64,000 nt of DNA, from NCBI GenBank assembly GCA_964370205.1, contig CAYJIK010000002.1:1-64000 (forward strand), read 5' to 3'. The notes beneath the pieces are model-generated. The model saw nothing but the letters and a program-made list of their open reading frames with translations. It searched no databases and was not told the origin of the DNA. A program made the position numbers and the translations under genes. Below, in pieces: positions 43,073 to 51,470 of the stretch. Each line of letters starts with the position of its first letter. Position 1 is the first letter of the stretch. This DNA is from DAMCAP01 sp964370205 (GTDB lineage Bacteria > Bacillota > Clostridia > Oscillospirales > Ruminococcaceae).

Positions 43073-44296
43073 ATGAACAGAAAAATTTCACTGGGTGCGG
43101 CGCTAACTCTTGCAATAATGTTTGCGCTTGTGACCTTTGTTATGACAATGATTTACTCGCTGAGAGAGTTTGACACTAAGGTGTTTAGCTTTACAGAGAG
43201 AGAGCAGATGTATGAAGAACTTGCGGAAGTTGACAGAATTATCCGTCAAAACTACCTGAATGTCATAGACGAAGACATGCTAAACGCCAGCCTGATACAA
43301 GGGTATGTGGATGGTATAGGGGATATTTACGCAAGGTACATGACAGCGGAGGAGTACGCCGAACTTCAAAAGAACAACGACGGCAGAATGGTGGGTATCG
43401 GCGCCACTGTGGAGATAAACTCACAGGGTTATATGAGAGTGGTGGGTGTCACCCCCGACTCGCCCGCCGACCTTGCAGGAATAATGATAGAGGACATAAT
43501 TTTTCAGGTGGATGACCTAGCTGTAAGCGAGGACACATTTGAAGCGGCCAGCGACGCACTCAACGGCGAGCCGGGAACCATTGTAAAGCTCTGGGTAAGG
43601 CAAGGTGAAGAGGAAGTCGAACTGGAAGTAACACGCAGGCTTGCCGAAACGGTTTATGTTGAGTATAAAAGCATAGACAACATAGGTTACATCAAAATAA
43701 ACGAGTTTACCGACAGTACAGTCAACCAGTTTTCACGAGCTATAAACAACCTGATGAACGAGGAGAAAGTATCTGCGATCATCTATGATGTGCGTGACAA
43801 TCCGGGGGGCACTCTCGACTCGGTATGCGAGATTTTGGATATAATCCTACCGGAAGGTGACATTGTGTCCGCTGTATACAAAAATGGCGAGAGCGAAGTC
43901 ATAGCAACCTCTGACGCATCGTCCATAGAGCTGCCGATGGCGGTACTCATCAATTCAAAAACTGCAAGTGCGGCTGAGTTGTTTGCACAGGCGCTGAAGG
44001 ATTACGACAAAGCGGATACTGTTGGCGAAACCAGCTTTGGTAAGGGGACACTACAGAACATATACAGCTTAAATGATGGTGGCGCACTGGAAATCACAAT
44101 AGCCCACTTCCACACTTCCATGTCCGGTAGCTTTGAAGGGATTGGTATCAAGCCTGATTACGAGGTGGTGTTATCCGCTGACCTGGCTGAAAACCTGAGT
44201 ATGCTTGACGAAACAAACGACCCACAGATAATAAAGGCGCTGGAACTGTTAGAAGTTACCCTTAAAAACATTGCAGGTAACTACTTTTCAAGTTAG
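43073..44296 (+). CDS. C-terminal processing serine peptidase (S41, CtpA-like)
   Basis: 407 residues: N-terminal membrane anchor (about 8-28), PDZ domain (about 95-175) and S41 protease core with the catalytic serine in INSKTASAAELFAQAL and the general-base lysine in SFGKGTLQ. It acts outside the membrane, probably on cell-envelope proteins; in many Firmicutes such a gene follows ftsEX and an M23 hydrolase and may trim the hydrolase. ATG 43073 has only a weak GGTAAGG site. Confidence 0.92.
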   Translation: MNRKISLGAALTLAIMFALVTFVMTMIYSLREFDTKVFSFTEREQMYEELAEVDRIIRQNYLNVIDEDMLNASLIQGYVDGIGDIYARYMTAEEYAELQKNNDGRMVGIGATVEINSQGYMRVVGVTPDSPADLAGIMIEDIIFQVDDLAVSEDTFEAASDALNGEPGTIVKLWVRQGEEEVELEVTRRLAETVYVEYKSIDNIGYIKINEFTDSTVNQFSRAINNLMNEEKVSAIIYDVRDNPGGTLDSVCEILDIILPEGDIVSAVYKNGESEVIATSDASSIELPMAVLINSKTASAAELFAQALKDYDKADTVGETSFGKGTLQNIYSLNDGGALEITIAHFHTSMSGSFEGIGIKPDYEVVLSADLAENLSMLDETNDPQIIKALELLEVTLKNIAGNYFSS

Positions 44297-44369
44297 AAGG
44301 CAAATATAACCTCTTAAATCTTTGTGCTAACTTTGGACAACCTTGCATATAATACGCTGAGAGAGCATT

Positions 44370-44413
44370 TTAATGGTTATTCTTTTCTGCGAGTTTGAAA
44401 TCTTGTTTCAAAC
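44370..44413 (-). repeat. Decayed R3 element in reverse orientation
   Basis: Minus strand: GTTTGAAA-CAAGA-TTTCAAAC (44413-44393), three bases, then CAGAAAAGAATAACCATTA and AAATG. The middle UUCG hairpin is missing. No gene follows on the minus strand, so this copy is not a leader. Confidence 0.65.
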
Positions 44414-44447
44414 TAAACCTCTCAATTATTATATGCGAGGTGGTTTA

Positions 44448-45338
44448 TTGATAGCGATAATTACGGAGAAAGAAGCTATAGACCGTAACAAGAGTGGTGT
44501 GTTTTCCATAAAACGTTTTAAGTCGCCTGTTGACATAGAGGACATAGTATGGAGAAACATTAGCATAAAGGTGGTCAAAGCGGATTTTGACAATAACCAT
44601 TCTGCTGAGGTAGCACAGCGACTTGTGAAAAACCACCTGACAGTATGCGGAGAAAATATATCGCTTCCACTTGACAGCGAGATAAAACCGTTTGCCCCTG
44701 AAATTAGTTTCAGAGCCCGACTGTTATGTGACACGGCACTTGCGCTCATCGAAAAAGTTTTCAGTGACGTTAAGCGTGTTACGGTGGCTGTTAAAGACGA
44801 TGAAGGACACTGCCGTGAACTCGTTGGTAGACTGAGACGGCATGGCGTGTCGGTATTGGTGTGTTCAGAGCGCTTAGACCTCTACCGTAGGTTTGCGCTT
44901 AGACATGACGGAGCGCTTAGGGTAACAAATCAGGTACGAGACCTTAAAGGCGCCCCCATACTGCTTACTGTAGGCGATGACTATATAGATAACAACAGAA
45001 TACAGCTGACGGAACTTGTCCCACACTTAGATACGGAACTGTGTGACATTATACCTAAAAATGTAAGTGTCACTACCGTAGTCGCTGCACTTTTCAGGGA
45101 ATGTCCACCAATGCCAACACAGAGAATTACAGCAAGCAGTATGAGGTTGGATGGTTTAAAACTCAATATGGAACAAGCGATAGCATCGCTAACATCTGCA
45201 CTTGAAAACAGGCTAAGATCTGCAAGGTACAACAATTTTTTATCATACGATAGCGATTTTCAGGCTGTCTGTAGCGATTTACAAATTGTCGGTAACAATT
45301 TACAAATTGTCGGTAACAATTTACAAATTGTTACTTGA
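44448..45338 (+). CDS. Unknown protein with C-terminal heptapeptide repeats
   Basis: 296 residues, soluble. The middle (about 80-200) alternates strand and helix in a Rossmann-like way (VKRVTVAVKDDEG, GVSVLVCSERLDL, APILLTVGDDY), but I do not recognise the family. The C-terminus is four heptapeptides: DSDFQAV, CSDLQIV, GNNLQIV, GNNLQIV-T. The encoding 21-bp repeats also form the palindromes at the greA promoter, and the stop codon TGA lies inside the greA -35 box. Start TTG 44448 behind GAGGTGG. Confidence 0.65.
   Translation: MIAIITEKEAIDRNKSGVFSIKRFKSPVDIEDIVWRNISIKVVKADFDNNHSAEVAQRLVKNHLTVCGENISLPLDSEIKPFAPEISFRARLLCDTALALIEKVFSDVKRVTVAVKDDEGHCRELVGRLRRHGVSVLVCSERLDLYRRFALRHDGALRVTNQVRDLKGAPILLTVGDDYIDNNRIQLTELVPHLDTELCDIIPKNVSVTTVVAALFRECPPMPTQRITASSMRLDGLKLNMEQAIASLTSALENRLRSARYNNFLSYDSDFQAVCSDLQIVGNNLQIVGNNLQIVT
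45249..45334 (+). repeat. Four 21-bp tandem repeats with palindromes upstream of greA
   Basis: Units at 45249, 45270, 45291 and 45312; the last two differ only in the final base, and the first is degenerate. Each contains ACAATTT-AC-AAATTGT-like symmetry; the last forms a perfect 22-bp palindrome (45313-45334, half-site GTAACAATTT) abutting the -35 box. They are coding and may also serve as operator sites. Confidence 0.8.
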
Positions 45339-45363
45339 CATAGTATACCCAACCATATATAAT
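45335..45363 (+). promoter_or_regulatory. Perfect-consensus promoter of greA-lysS
   Basis: TTGACA (45335-45340), 17 bases, TATAAT (45358-45363). It directly follows the 22-bp palindrome. Confidence 0.85.
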
Positions 45364-45470
45364 TTAGAAATTATAGCAATTTCATACCTTAACTGTCGCA
45401 GACAAAACGGTCTAGGTTACGAGATAAACATGCTCCTTGACTAAAGAAAATAATTTGATTGGAGAAAGCA

Positions 45471-45941
45471 ATGAATAAAGTACTGATAACTGAAGAGGGA
45501 TTCGAGGCACTAAAGGCGGAACTTGAGGAACTTAAGACGGTAAAACGTGAAGATATCTCCGAGAAGATACGTATAGCAAGAGGTTTCGGCGACCTATCCG
45601 AGAACAGCGAATATGACCAAGCGAAAAACGACCAAGCGCTTGTCGAGGCGAGAATAGCCCAGATAGAGGATCAACTGAAGAATATACAAATCCTCGATGC
45701 GGACAGCCTAAAGGGGAATGTTGCTCAGGTTGGTTGCAAAGTGACACTACTCGACTTAGAGCTAGACGAGGAAATGACATACAGAATAGTAAGTGCTGTC
45801 GAAGCAAACAGCGTACAGGATGCTATCTCGGAGGAGTCTCCTGTTGGCAAAGCGATAATCGGACATAAAGCGGGACAGGAAGTGCTGGTTAAAGTACCTG
45901 CAGGTGAGATAAAGTTCAAAATTCTGTCCATAGCGGTTTAA
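45471..45941 (+). CDS. greA: Transcription elongation factor GreA
   Basis: Rescues backtracked RNA polymerase by stimulating transcript cleavage. 156 residues: N-terminal coiled coil (about 1-75) with the acidic tip region GDLSENSEYDQAKNDQ (about 39-54) and the FKBP-like C-terminal domain with VGKAIIGHKAGQEV. ATG 45471 behind GGAGAAA; the frame extends four codons further. Adjacent to lysS (80 bases), a common Firmicutes pairing. Confidence 0.96.
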   Translation: MNKVLITEEGFEALKAELEELKTVKREDISEKIRIARGFGDLSENSEYDQAKNDQALVEARIAQIEDQLKNIQILDADSLKGNVAQVGCKVTLLDLELDEEMTYRIVSAVEANSVQDAISEESPVGKAIIGHKAGQEVLVKVPAGEIKFKILSIAV

Positions 45942-46021
45942 GAGGTCTAGAATTGTATAACCATTATCCGCAAGTGTAATATAACGTCGTGGTGCCATAC
46001 AAGACGGAAAGGATGTAAAAA

Positions 46022-47509
46022 ATGAGCATAAACGAAGAAAACGATTTTCTGCAAGAAGAATCAGAACAGACACAAATCCGCCATCAAAAGCTTATGACGC
46101 TGATGGAAAGCGGTAAAAACCCATACAATGTCAACACATATGTACGCACCTCCTACTCGGATCAGATACTGGAGAATTTCGAGGAGCTTGAGGGTAAAGT
46201 AGTGTCAATTGCGGGCAGGATAATGTCTCGCAGAGAGATGGGTAAAGCGTCGTTTGCGCATATACAGGACACAAAGGGACGCATACAGCTTTACTTCAAG
46301 CAAGACGAACTTGGTGAAGAGGTATATGGCGACTTTTTAAACTGGGACCTTGGCGACATCATAGGCGCAAAAGGCTTTGTTTTCAGAACAAGAAGGGGAG
46401 AAATCTCTGTACACGTTCAGGAGGTTACACTGCTTTGCAAGTCGCTAAAGCCGTTACCCGATAAGTGGCACGGTTTGAAGGACGTCGATGTCCGCTACCG
46501 TCAAAGATATCTTGACCTAATAGTGTCCCCTGAGTCAAAGCAGAAGTTTGTGCTCCGCTCCGCTATTATAAAGGAGCTTAGAAACTATCTGGACAGCCGT
46601 GATTTCCTTGAAGTTGAAACGCCTGTACTCCACAACATTTCAGGCGGAGCAACAGCACGACCGTTTACAACTCACCACAACTCACTTGATATGTCACTCT
46701 ATCTGCGTATAGCGCTTGAACTGCATCTGAAGCGTCTGATTGTCGGCGGTTTTGACAAGGTTTACGAGATAGGTAGGGTGTTTAGGAATGAGGGGCTGTC
46801 GGTACGGCACAACCCTGAGTTCACATTGCTTGAGCTGTATGAGGCGTATACCGACTATGAAGGCATGATGAACCTCACCGAGGATATGATAAGAACCGTT
46901 GCAAACAAGGTGCTTGGTACAGGTAAGTTTATCTACAACGAGGCCGAACTTGACCTTGATGCGCCATTTGCTCGCGTGGATATGACACAAGCGGCGTCTG
47001 ACGCAAGTGGTGTTGACCTGTACGCAGTCACGTCACTGGAAGAGGCGGCAAAGCTTGCACATGAGCACCACATAAAGGTTGAGCCACACCACACTATAGG
47101 ACATGTTATTGAGATGTTCTTTGAGAAGTATGTGGAGCCTAATATTGTTAACCCGACATTTGTTATGGGGCACCCTGTTGAGATATCACCGTTTGCTAAG
47201 AAGCGTCTTACTGACCCACGCTTTACCGAGCGTTTTGAATTGTTTATCGTTGGTAGAGAGTTCGGCAATGCGTTTACCGAGCTAAACGACCCGATTGACC
47301 AGCGTGAGCGTTTTATGGAGCAGTTAAAGCGCAGAGAAAAGGGCGACCTCGAAGCCGGTGAGCTTGATGAAGACTTTTTGAATGCAATGATGTACGGTAT
47401 GCCACCTACAGGTGGACTGGGTGTCGGCGTGGATAGGCTGGTAATGCTCTTGACTGATAGCTATGCTATCCGTGATATCCTACTGTTCCCGACAATGAAA
47501 AATTTGTAA
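46022..47509 (+). CDS. lysS: Lysyl-tRNA synthetase, class II
   Basis: Charges tRNA-Lys. 495 residues: OB-fold anticodon-binding domain (about 55-165), then the class II catalytic core with motif 2 (YEIGRVFRNEGLSVRHNPEFT, split) and motif 3 GLGVGVDRLVMLL near the C-terminus. Length normal. RBS GAAAGGA. In the greA transcription unit; an R2 hairpin with a T-run follows. Confidence 0.97.
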   Translation: MSINEENDFLQEESEQTQIRHQKLMTLMESGKNPYNVNTYVRTSYSDQILENFEELEGKVVSIAGRIMSRREMGKASFAHIQDTKGRIQLYFKQDELGEEVYGDFLNWDLGDIIGAKGFVFRTRRGEISVHVQEVTLLCKSLKPLPDKWHGLKDVDVRYRQRYLDLIVSPESKQKFVLRSAIIKELRNYLDSRDFLEVETPVLHNISGGATARPFTTHHNSLDMSLYLRIALELHLKRLIVGGFDKVYEIGRVFRNEGLSVRHNPEFTLLELYEAYTDYEGMMNLTEDMIRTVANKVLGTGKFIYNEAELDLDAPFARVDMTQAASDASGVDLYAVTSLEEAAKLAHEHHIKVEPHHTIGHVIEMFFEKYVEPNIVNPTFVMGHPVEISPFAKKRLTDPRFTERFELFIVGREFGNAFTELNDPIDQRERFMEQLKRREKGDLEAGELDEDFLNAMMYGMPPTGGLGVGVDRLVMLLTDSYAIRDILLFPTMKNL

Positions 47510-47530
47510 TATAAAAAGTTGTAGTGACGA

Positions 47531-47575
47531 AAAAATGTAGGGGCGAACCTGTGTGTTCGCTCCTACATTTTTTTA
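47531..47575 (+). terminator. R2-type hairpin serving as lysS terminator
   Basis: Eighteen-base arms AAAAATGTAGGGGCGAAC (47531-47548) and GTTCGCTCCTACATTTTT (47554-47571) with one G-T pair, loop CTGTG, then TTT. It is the most compact R2 copy and has terminator form. Confidence 0.8.
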
Positions 47576-47617
47576 TGGTGGTGACAACTATATCATAACC
47601 GCTTTTTAATTTGGCAA

Positions 47618-48151
47618 TTACAGAACATACTCCATCTGCCTGTCTTCCGGTGTGTCTAAATATATAGATTGTTCTATGAATACTGCGTCCACACAGCCCA
47701 CTCTGTGGTAAAAGGCGATTGTGTCCACCGACGGATTAGCCGAGATGTACATCTTCTTAGCGTCCATTGCTCTTGCTTCGTCTGCTATCGCAGAAAAAAG
47801 ACGCTTCCCAACACCGTGATTTCTACAACTGCCTGACACATGTAAGCTTCGTAGCTGAATGTATTCTGCATTGTCTCCAAACCGCCGTGGTAACAGGTAT
47901 GCAAGCCCGACGATACTTTCGCCTCGATAGGCGCAGATAACCACACCACCACTTTTTATACAGTCGGCGAATTCGCTTGACTTTTCTTTTAAACGTCCTT
48001 CGTCCCAGTCCTCTGTTTCGCATACATCTTCTATAGCCCACACACCGTCAGTCTGCACCCACGCTTTGGTGATGACCTGTGTACGCTCAAAGCCGTTAAG
48101 CATATCGGCGTGGCAGTCTGCCGTTGTGAGCTTTTTTAGTACTATTTCCAT
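47618..48151 (-). CDS. GNAT-family N-acetyltransferase
   Basis: 177 residues. Acetyl-CoA loop CRNHGVGKRLFSAIADEA (about 107-124) preceded by the LRSLHVSGS strand, and FYHRVGCV near the end. Substrate unknown. ATG 48151 behind AGGAGG. Stands 61 bases from the start of the hydrolase gene's stop, same strand. Confidence 0.82.
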   Translation of the reverse strand: MEIVLKKLTTADCHADMLNGFERTQVITKAWVQTDGVWAIEDVCETEDWDEGRLKEKSSEFADCIKSGGVVICAYRGESIVGLAYLLPRRFGDNAEYIQLRSLHVSGSCRNHGVGKRLFSAIADEARAMDAKKMYISANPSVDTIAFYHRVGCVDAVFIEQSIYLDTPEDRQMEYVL

Positions 48152-48212
48152 AGCTTTGTACCTCCTTATGTTAGCGTAGAATTATGTAACTATTTAGTAG
48201 CATATATAACGG

Positions 48213-49247
48213 TTATGAAACTCTCTGCGCTTCTATAAACTCAAACAGCTTGCTGTAGTAACCGTCAGGGTCGGAGTATCTGCCGGAAATATGGTTTGCA
48301 TCGGGGGTGATAAGGATGTCCTTTGTGCCTGTATAGCTGTCGTACAGCTCCTGTGCCATGTATGGAGGGATAATTTCGTCACCACCGCTGTGCATAAACA
48401 GTATCGGTAGCGTGCCACCCTGTACAGCATCTTTCGGAGAGATATCGGTCAAATCCATACCTGTATGTAGCTCTGCCACCCATAAGGTACTGTAGAGTAG
48501 CGGAAACTTTGGTATGTAAAGCCTGTTTTTCATTATATCCGCTATTACCTGCTCCACCTCGGTGTATGCACTGTCACTGACTGCGGCGAAAACATTTGAA
48601 GGAAGCGTGTTTTCCCCCACCGCCATAAGCACCGAGGCAGCCCCCATTGAAGAACCATGCAGGACAATCTCCGCCTCATCATTGCGCCCGACAATATAGT
48701 CCACCCACGACGAAATATCATACTTATCAAGGCTACCAAACGTGATATATTCACCACCTGATTTACTGTTCCCTCTCATATCGGGGACTATAACATTGTA
48801 ACCCTCGTCATAAAAGCGACGACCAAGGTCAAGCATCTCAACACTATAAGAGCCATACCCGTGGAGCACCAGCGCCCAAAGGTCGGAATTTTCCTGTAAA
48901 AACATCTGTCCATAAAGCTCAGCACCGTCAAACGCAGTTATATTGACCGCCTCATTGTCAGACGTTTCAAGCCAAACGTCATTGTCTAACTTCGCCTGTG
49001 TGCGGTTAGCCAGTTCGTCCCCGACATACCAACCTGCGTTGGCTTCCTCCCATTCCTCAGCGGTCATCTCGCTTTCCTTTTCGCTAAAAAACTCGCTGAA
49101 CGATTGGTCACGCCGCTTTACAACAAGGTTAGTGAAAAGCACACCTACTGCATACATTAAAATCAGTATCACTATAGCTATAATTCCCATAATTTTGAAC
49201 AGTTTACCCTTGTTAAACCCTTTTCTTTTGACTGTACTTACTTCCAT
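48213..49247 (-). CDS. Membrane-anchored alpha/beta hydrolase (YqkD-like)
   Basis: 344 residues: one N-terminal membrane helix (about 18-40), a linker, then an alpha/beta hydrolase domain with the oxyanion segment LVLHGYGSYS, nucleophile elbow HGSSMGAAS, acid in FMHSGGDEIIP and histidine in TPDANHISG. It belongs to the serine aminopeptidase/dienelactone-like branch; natural substrate unknown. The catalytic domain is probably extracytoplasmic. GAAAGG lies upstream of ATG 49247. Confidence 0.82.
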   Translation of the reverse strand: MEVSTVKRKGFNKGKLFKIMGIIAIVILILMYAVGVLFTNLVVKRRDQSFSEFFSEKESEMTAEEWEEANAGWYVGDELANRTQAKLDNDVWLETSDNEAVNITAFDGAELYGQMFLQENSDLWALVLHGYGSYSVEMLDLGRRFYDEGYNVIVPDMRGNSKSGGEYITFGSLDKYDISSWVDYIVGRNDEAEIVLHGSSMGAASVLMAVGENTLPSNVFAAVSDSAYTEVEQVIADIMKNRLYIPKFPLLYSTLWVAELHTGMDLTDISPKDAVQGGTLPILFMHSGGDEIIPPYMAQELYDSYTGTKDILITPDANHISGRYSDPDGYYSKLFEFIEAQRVS

Positions 49248-49408
49248 AAAAACCTTTCTAACTTGACAACTTTATAACATACTATATCTATAATACCACC
49301 TGTTACGCTAATGGTCAACTGTAGAAGTTTTCGGGGAGTGCCTAAATGCGGTGGTTTAAAGTGATACAAGGGGGTGGTAGAATTTTCATGTTGTATCGCT
49401 CGCCGGCC

Positions 49409-49556
49409 GGTAGCGTAAACAGGAAGGTAGGGGGAATGGCCGTGTCGGTGCCGAGCACCGACTAAAGAAGCACGGACAGCCCTTTGGGGCAGTCCGTGCT
49501 TCTTTTCTGCACCTTGTGCAGACGGCCATTCCCCCAACCTTCCTGTTTACGCTACC
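49409..49556 (+). repeat. R1 four-way-junction element, copy C
   Basis: Outer stem 49409-49442/49523-49556 (34 bp, one A-A mismatch), unlike A and B in sequence; T linker 49443; arm 1 GTCGGTGCCGAGCACCGAC (49444-49462); T linker 49463; central arm of 19 pairs with one mismatch (49464-49482/49487-49505); arm 3 TCTGCAC-CTT-GTGCAGA (49506-49522). The 3' flank TCCAGACCCGAGC (49557-49569) resembles the copy B flank TCCAAATCCGAGC. It lies in a 776-base gap between divergent genes. 49248-49408 shows nothing else. Confidence 0.9.
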
Positions 49557-49652
49557 TCCAGACCCGAGCATCCAACGTCCGATTCCTGCTTAATCAACGC
49601 GAAACATCCCCTCCCGGTTTTCGTGAGGAGTTCGAGGGCAGTTGATAGGCGT

Positions 49653-49807
49653 TTGGTAGTTGGTGGTAAGGTAGCTCAGGGGGTGTTGCTGACATCATCT
49701 GTCTGAGAGATAAAGCGAATGCAATCAGCCTTAGGGAAGAACTTGTTCGTTGGCCGGTACAAGAACAGACATGATATCATCAGCAACTTTACCACTTAAA
49801 CTACCAA
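49653..49807. ncRNA. Candidate structured RNA: long irregular hairpin
   Basis: Nested pairings close the region: TTGGTAGTT/AACTACCAA (49653-49661/49799-49807), GTGGTAA/TTACCAC (49663-49669/49789-49795), GTTGCTGA/TCAGCAAC (49685-49692/49780-49787) and TGTCTG/CAGACA (49700-49705/49766-49771), with a 15-base bulge on the left side and a 60-base apical part. No ORF, no flanking terminator seen and no match to RNAs I know (6S, tmRNA, SRP, RNase P checked by eye). A CCCCTC/GAGGAG hairpin lies at about 49611-49630 between it and R1 copy C. The transcribed strand is not known. Confidence 0.4.
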
Positions 49808-49892
49808 CAGCGTAAAACACAAACAATCGGTTTAAAAACGTCACTGCAATTAAATTTTATGAACCTAACCAACACCCTTCGTCAATATTCTA

Positions 49893-49921
49893 TTGACATT
49901 AACGCCCGCATAGGATATTAT
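49893..49921 (+). promoter_or_regulatory. Promoter of degV
   Basis: TTGACA (49893-49898), 17 bases, TATTAT (49916-49921). Confidence 0.75.
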
Positions 49922-50023
49922 AGGAATTGTGACAAGTGTTACATTTTTGTGAAAGCCAATACAGCTGATTGTTTTCTGCCTTTCAGAAAGTGAACAGCAA
50001 TAAAAATAATAGGAGATGTGAAT

Positions 50024-50814
50024 ATGGCAGTAAAGATAATAGTTGACAGCACAGCGGATTTTTCCGCAGAGAAAATTAAGGAAATGAATGTAGACTGCGC
50101 ACCGCTACGAGTGTTATTCGGAGAAGATGCACTTTTAGACGGCGTTGAGATAACAAACGAGCAGTTTTACACACGCCTTGCAAATTCTGCAGAGCTACCC
50201 AGTACATCACAGGTAACCCCCATCGAGTTTGAAGGATTGTTTTCTCGCTATACATCAGAAGGTCACGATGTAGTAGGTATATTTATCTCGTCAAAGTTGA
50301 GCGGTACATACCAGTCAGCAGAGATGGCTAAAAACATCGTAAACAGCGACAAAGTACATATAATAGACAGTGCTTCTGTAACCGCAGGCGCAGGACTGTT
50401 GGTGTTAGAAGCTGTTAAAATGCGAGATGGCGGCGCGGCAGCCACCGAAATAGTAGAAAAGCTGAACACAATGATACCAAAGATTAGAATAGTTGCAGCA
50501 CCTACAACACTAAAATACCTTAAAAAAGGTGGCAGACTTTCCTCCACAGCTGCATTTGTCGCTGAGGTGCTAAACATCACCCCGATAATCAGCATATCCG
50601 ATGGAGTTGTTAGCAGTGTTGGGAAGGTGAGAGGCACGAAGGCTGTACACAACTTCTTTGTAGACTATCTCAATGAGCACGGAGTTAACACTGATTATCC
50701 CATCGGTGTTATCCATTCACAGACACGTGAATCGGCTGACAAGGTATGTGAACTACTAAAACAGAAGGGGCATTCTGACAACTTTTTCATAGGCGATATC
50801 GGCGCAGTTGTTGG
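50024..50814 (+). CDS. DegV family fatty-acid-binding protein, 3' end lost in gap
   Basis: 264 residues visible of about 280. N-terminal VDSTADFS and SQVTPIEF with FISSKLSGTYQSAE are the DegV fatty-acid-binding hallmarks; GGRLSS and GDIGAVVG near the break are late family motifs. Known of the family: FakB-type members present fatty acids to the kinase FakA. ATG 50024 follows AGGAG. The 100-N gap removes the last residues. The open frame continuing through N into an acetyltransferase is an artefact, not a fusion. Confidence 0.88.
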
Positions 50815-50914
50815 NNNNNNNNNNNNNNNNNNNNNNNNNNNNNNNNNNNNNNNNNNNNNNNNNNNNNNNNNNNNNNNNNNNNNNNNNNNNNNNNNNNNNN
50901 NNNNNNNNNNNNNN
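50815..50914. other. Assembly gap of exactly 100 N
   Basis: The round number suggests a scaffold gap of unknown real size. It removes the end of degV and the start of a GNAT gene, and possibly more. Confidence 0.95.
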
Positions 50915-51232
50915 TGCGGTTTTGCAATGCACGGCGAATATCACGACAAGGAAGGCAATACAGTACAGGTATGGCTGGACAGGTTTATGATTGACGGTAA
51001 GTTTCAGAGGATGGGTATCGGGAGGCGGTCGTTTGCGTTACTACTTTCCAAACTGTTTGACAGGTACAGCTGTGATAAGATTTATCTATCTGTGAAGGAA
51101 GAGAATGTTGTTGCGGTAAACATCTACAAAACATACGGCTTTGTAAATACCCCCGATTACGACCATAAAGGGGACAGAATAATGACACTGACATATTCCG
51201 ATTACGAAAAAGTCTGTGATATTGTAACGTAA
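50915..51232 (+). CDS. Spermine/spermidine acetyltransferase-like GNAT, 5' end lost in gap
   Basis: 105 residues of the C-terminal GNAT half. The first visible residues, CGFAMHGEYHD, then VWLDRFMIDGKFQRMGIGRR (acetyl-CoA loop) and CDKIYLSVKEENVVAVNIYKTYGF match the BltD/SpeG-like group acting on polyamines. Substrate assignment by resemblance only. The 5' part is missing in the N gap. Confidence 0.75.
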   Translation, partial: CGFAMHGEYHDKEGNTVQVWLDRFMIDGKFQRMGIGRRSFALLLSKLFDRYSCDKIYLSVKEENVVAVNIYKTYGFVNTPDYDHKGDRIMTLTYSDYEKVCDIVT

Positions 51233-51355
51233 AAAAGTAAATAGTGGTTTTACATTATACATACTCTTTACATTACAGGGGAATTGGCACTAAATTTGTA
51301 CCGACTCACAAACAAATCGTTGCAAAATATACAAATTCACTAAATCTCCACCTAT

Positions 51356-51410
51356 TTTACACCTTCTTTACAAAAGTTTGCTCTTTGTTTTTACATGAGG
51401 ACAATATACT
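51356..51410 (+). promoter_or_regulatory. Pho-box-like repeats and promoter of the pst operon
   Basis: TTTACA at 51356-51361 and 51367-51372 (11-bp step) and again at 51390-51395, then a -10 TATACT (51405-51410). Two further TTTACATTA words lie at about 51249 and 51267. TT(A/T)ACA repeats at 11-bp spacing are the PhoP/PhoB box form in Firmicutes, and the response regulator is encoded in the same cluster. Confidence 0.6.
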
Positions 51411-51470
51411 TAGGACACAAGAGAGCGAGAGAGCACAAACTCTTGTATATTATTAAGAGGTGAAAATTTA

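Noticed and set aside
45249..45334. Tandem 21-bp repeats as a CRISPR-like array
   Set aside because: The units are contiguous without spacers, lie inside a reading frame and end at a promoter.
49670..49684. TAGCTCAGGGGGT as the D-arm of a tRNA
   Set aside because: No GGTTCGAATCC-type T-arm, no matching D stem and no anticodon arm in the right place.
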